Shown: piece after piece, positions 35,541 through 36,198 of the stretch
How the letters are laid out: each line of letters begins with the position of its first letter
Numbering within the stretch: position 1 is the stretch's first letter
Assembly: GCA_005800655.1 (NCBI GenBank)
Contig: SYEV01000011.1
Coordinates: 1-36,198 of the forward strand
Direction of reading: 5' to 3'
DNA: 36,198 bases
From: Bacteroidota bacterium
GTDB lineage: Bacteria > Bacteroidota > Bacteroidia > Chitinophagales > Chitinophagaceae
Translations under genes and position numbers: made by a program
Notes under the pieces: generated by a model
What the model was told of the DNA's origin: nothing
Databases searched by the model: none
Seen by the model: only the letters and a program-made list of their open reading frames with translations

Positions 35541-35714
35541 ATAAGATTTGGTTTAGAAATAAAGCAAAAGTTCAGTTATTGGTTGTAAATTATTTTTATT
35601 AACTTAGAATAGCCAAGTTTTGGTACAAGTTGAAGATTTACAAATTCAAATTATTTTTCAGAAAAGAAAATAAAAATTACCGAAATTTTATAAAAAGTTG
35701 ATTTATAATGTTTT
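35541..35714. other. Divergent intergenic region between susC and the right-edge gene
   Basis: This 174-base A+T-rich gap must hold the promoters of both genes. TATTTTTC at 35652-35659 is a one-mismatch -7 candidate for the plus-strand gene. No clear TAnnTTTG element was found for susC, and no strong palindrome is present. The absence of a standard promoter at susC fits control by an alternative sigma factor or activator, but that is inference. Confidence 0.4.
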
Positions 35715-36198
35715 ATGATTAAAAAGGGGAGAGAAGAAATAATATATTTATTACATAAATGTATTGAGAAATACCAGAGTGAAACCGGTAAAGAGATCAT
35801 TCAAAATACAAATCGTAAGAATTACGAGGGTCTTGCTATGGCTTTAAGTGAAATAAGCAAGGAGCTTCCATTTACAAATCAGGAATTGAGACATGATATA
35901 TACCCACAAGATAAACGTGAAAAAGAGGCAAGTTACCCATTTAGAAAATATGATATTACGGGTGGGCAAATCAAAGATGCACTAAATGGTCTTGTTGCCA
36001 ATCCGCGTAATTTTTTAGTAGATGCCTGTTATATTTATTTATTCCAAATGGGAAGACTGGGATTTGTAGAAAATCCAATAGATGAAAATTTAGTCACCCT
36101 CCATACAGATGATCAAAAAAATGAAGGGGGGTCGCTTATAAAGGAAAATCAGGAATTAAAATTAAAGTTATACCAATTTGAAAAAAACGCAGTCAAGC
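35715..36198 (+). CDS. Unrecognised protein, 3' end outside window
   Basis: The frame is open from the ATG at 35715 to the last base, giving 161 residues without a stop. The first 125 residues look like a compact mixed fold (MIKKGREEIIYLLHKCIEK, then YPFRKYDITGGQIKDALNG and NPRNFLVDACYIYLFQMGR). From about residue 140 it becomes charged and repeat-like (IKENQELKLKLYQFEK), as at the start of a coiled coil or linker. There is no signal peptide. I do not recognise the family. It is divergent from susC, a position often held by regulators of such loci, but no DNA-binding, kinase or sigma motif is visible in the part present. Confidence 0.7.
   Translation, partial: MIKKGREEIIYLLHKCIEKYQSETGKEIIQNTNRKNYEGLAMALSEISKELPFTNQELRHDIYPQDKREKEASYPFRKYDITGGQIKDALNGLVANPRNFLVDACYIYLFQMGRLGFVENPIDENLVTLHTDDQKNEGGSLIKENQELKLKLYQFEKNAVK

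Noticed and set aside
1-36198. tRNA, rRNA, CRISPR arrays, insertion sequences or prophage
   Set aside because: None was visible by reading both strands; short intergenic gaps leave little room, although a small RNA could be missed without a covariance search.

Overview
The window reads as a chromosomal segment of a member of the phylum Bacteroidota, most likely the Chitinophagaceae or a close relative. The evidence is a SusC/SusD pair, recurring -7 promoter elements of the Bacteroidota form TAnnTTTG, almost no recognisable Shine-Dalgarno sequences, A+T-rich DNA, and typical family members (DUF5690 transporter, GH3-like acyl ligase, Nfu protein with an Nfu_N domain, 191-residue adenylate kinase). 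Genes are dense. No intergenic gap exceeds about 175 bases, and I saw no rRNA, tRNA, CRISPR array, transposase or prophage gene. Taxonomy below the phylum is inference.

Layout. 1-3102: partial lpxD-like acyltransferase (+), a two-gene minus-strand unit (SCO1-type copper chaperone, then an extended SDR), and a divergent MerC-like membrane protein. 3099-8775: minus strand, with cysS on its own promoter and an upstream four-gene run (rlmD, active rhomboid protease, degenerate rhomboid, membrane-anchored endonuclease/exonuclease/phosphatase protein). 8895-15459: a TlpA-like thiol-disulfide protein, metF, lptB, a GH3-small membrane protein-fabG operon, and adk. 15582-21265: lipoprotein msrB overlapping a convergent DUF5690 transporter, a glycosyltransferase-mnmH pair, a PlsC-like acyltransferase and an OmpA-family lipoprotein. 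21413-24457: UvrD/PcrA helicase and nfu. 24461-28892: a divergent secreted pair (S10 carboxypeptidase and a BNR/VPS10-type Asp-box protein) bracketed by near-identical terminator repeats. 28891-35540: a minus-strand operon susC-susD-SGNH hydrolase-dctA. 35715-36198: an unrecognised gene running off the right edge.

The most distinctive system is the susC-susD-SGNH-dctA operon. Its order suggests one pathway: outer-membrane import of an ester-containing ligand, periplasmic de-esterification, then inner-membrane uptake of a C4-dicarboxylate. The substrate is not known from the sequence.

A second theme is start-codon placement. Several TAnnTTTG elements lie only 1-6 nt upstream of the start codon (merC-like, rlmD, metF, uvrD), which predicts leaderless or nearly leaderless transcripts. 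In five genes the promoter overlaps a longer reading frame or lies downstream of its start, so I use a shorter start.
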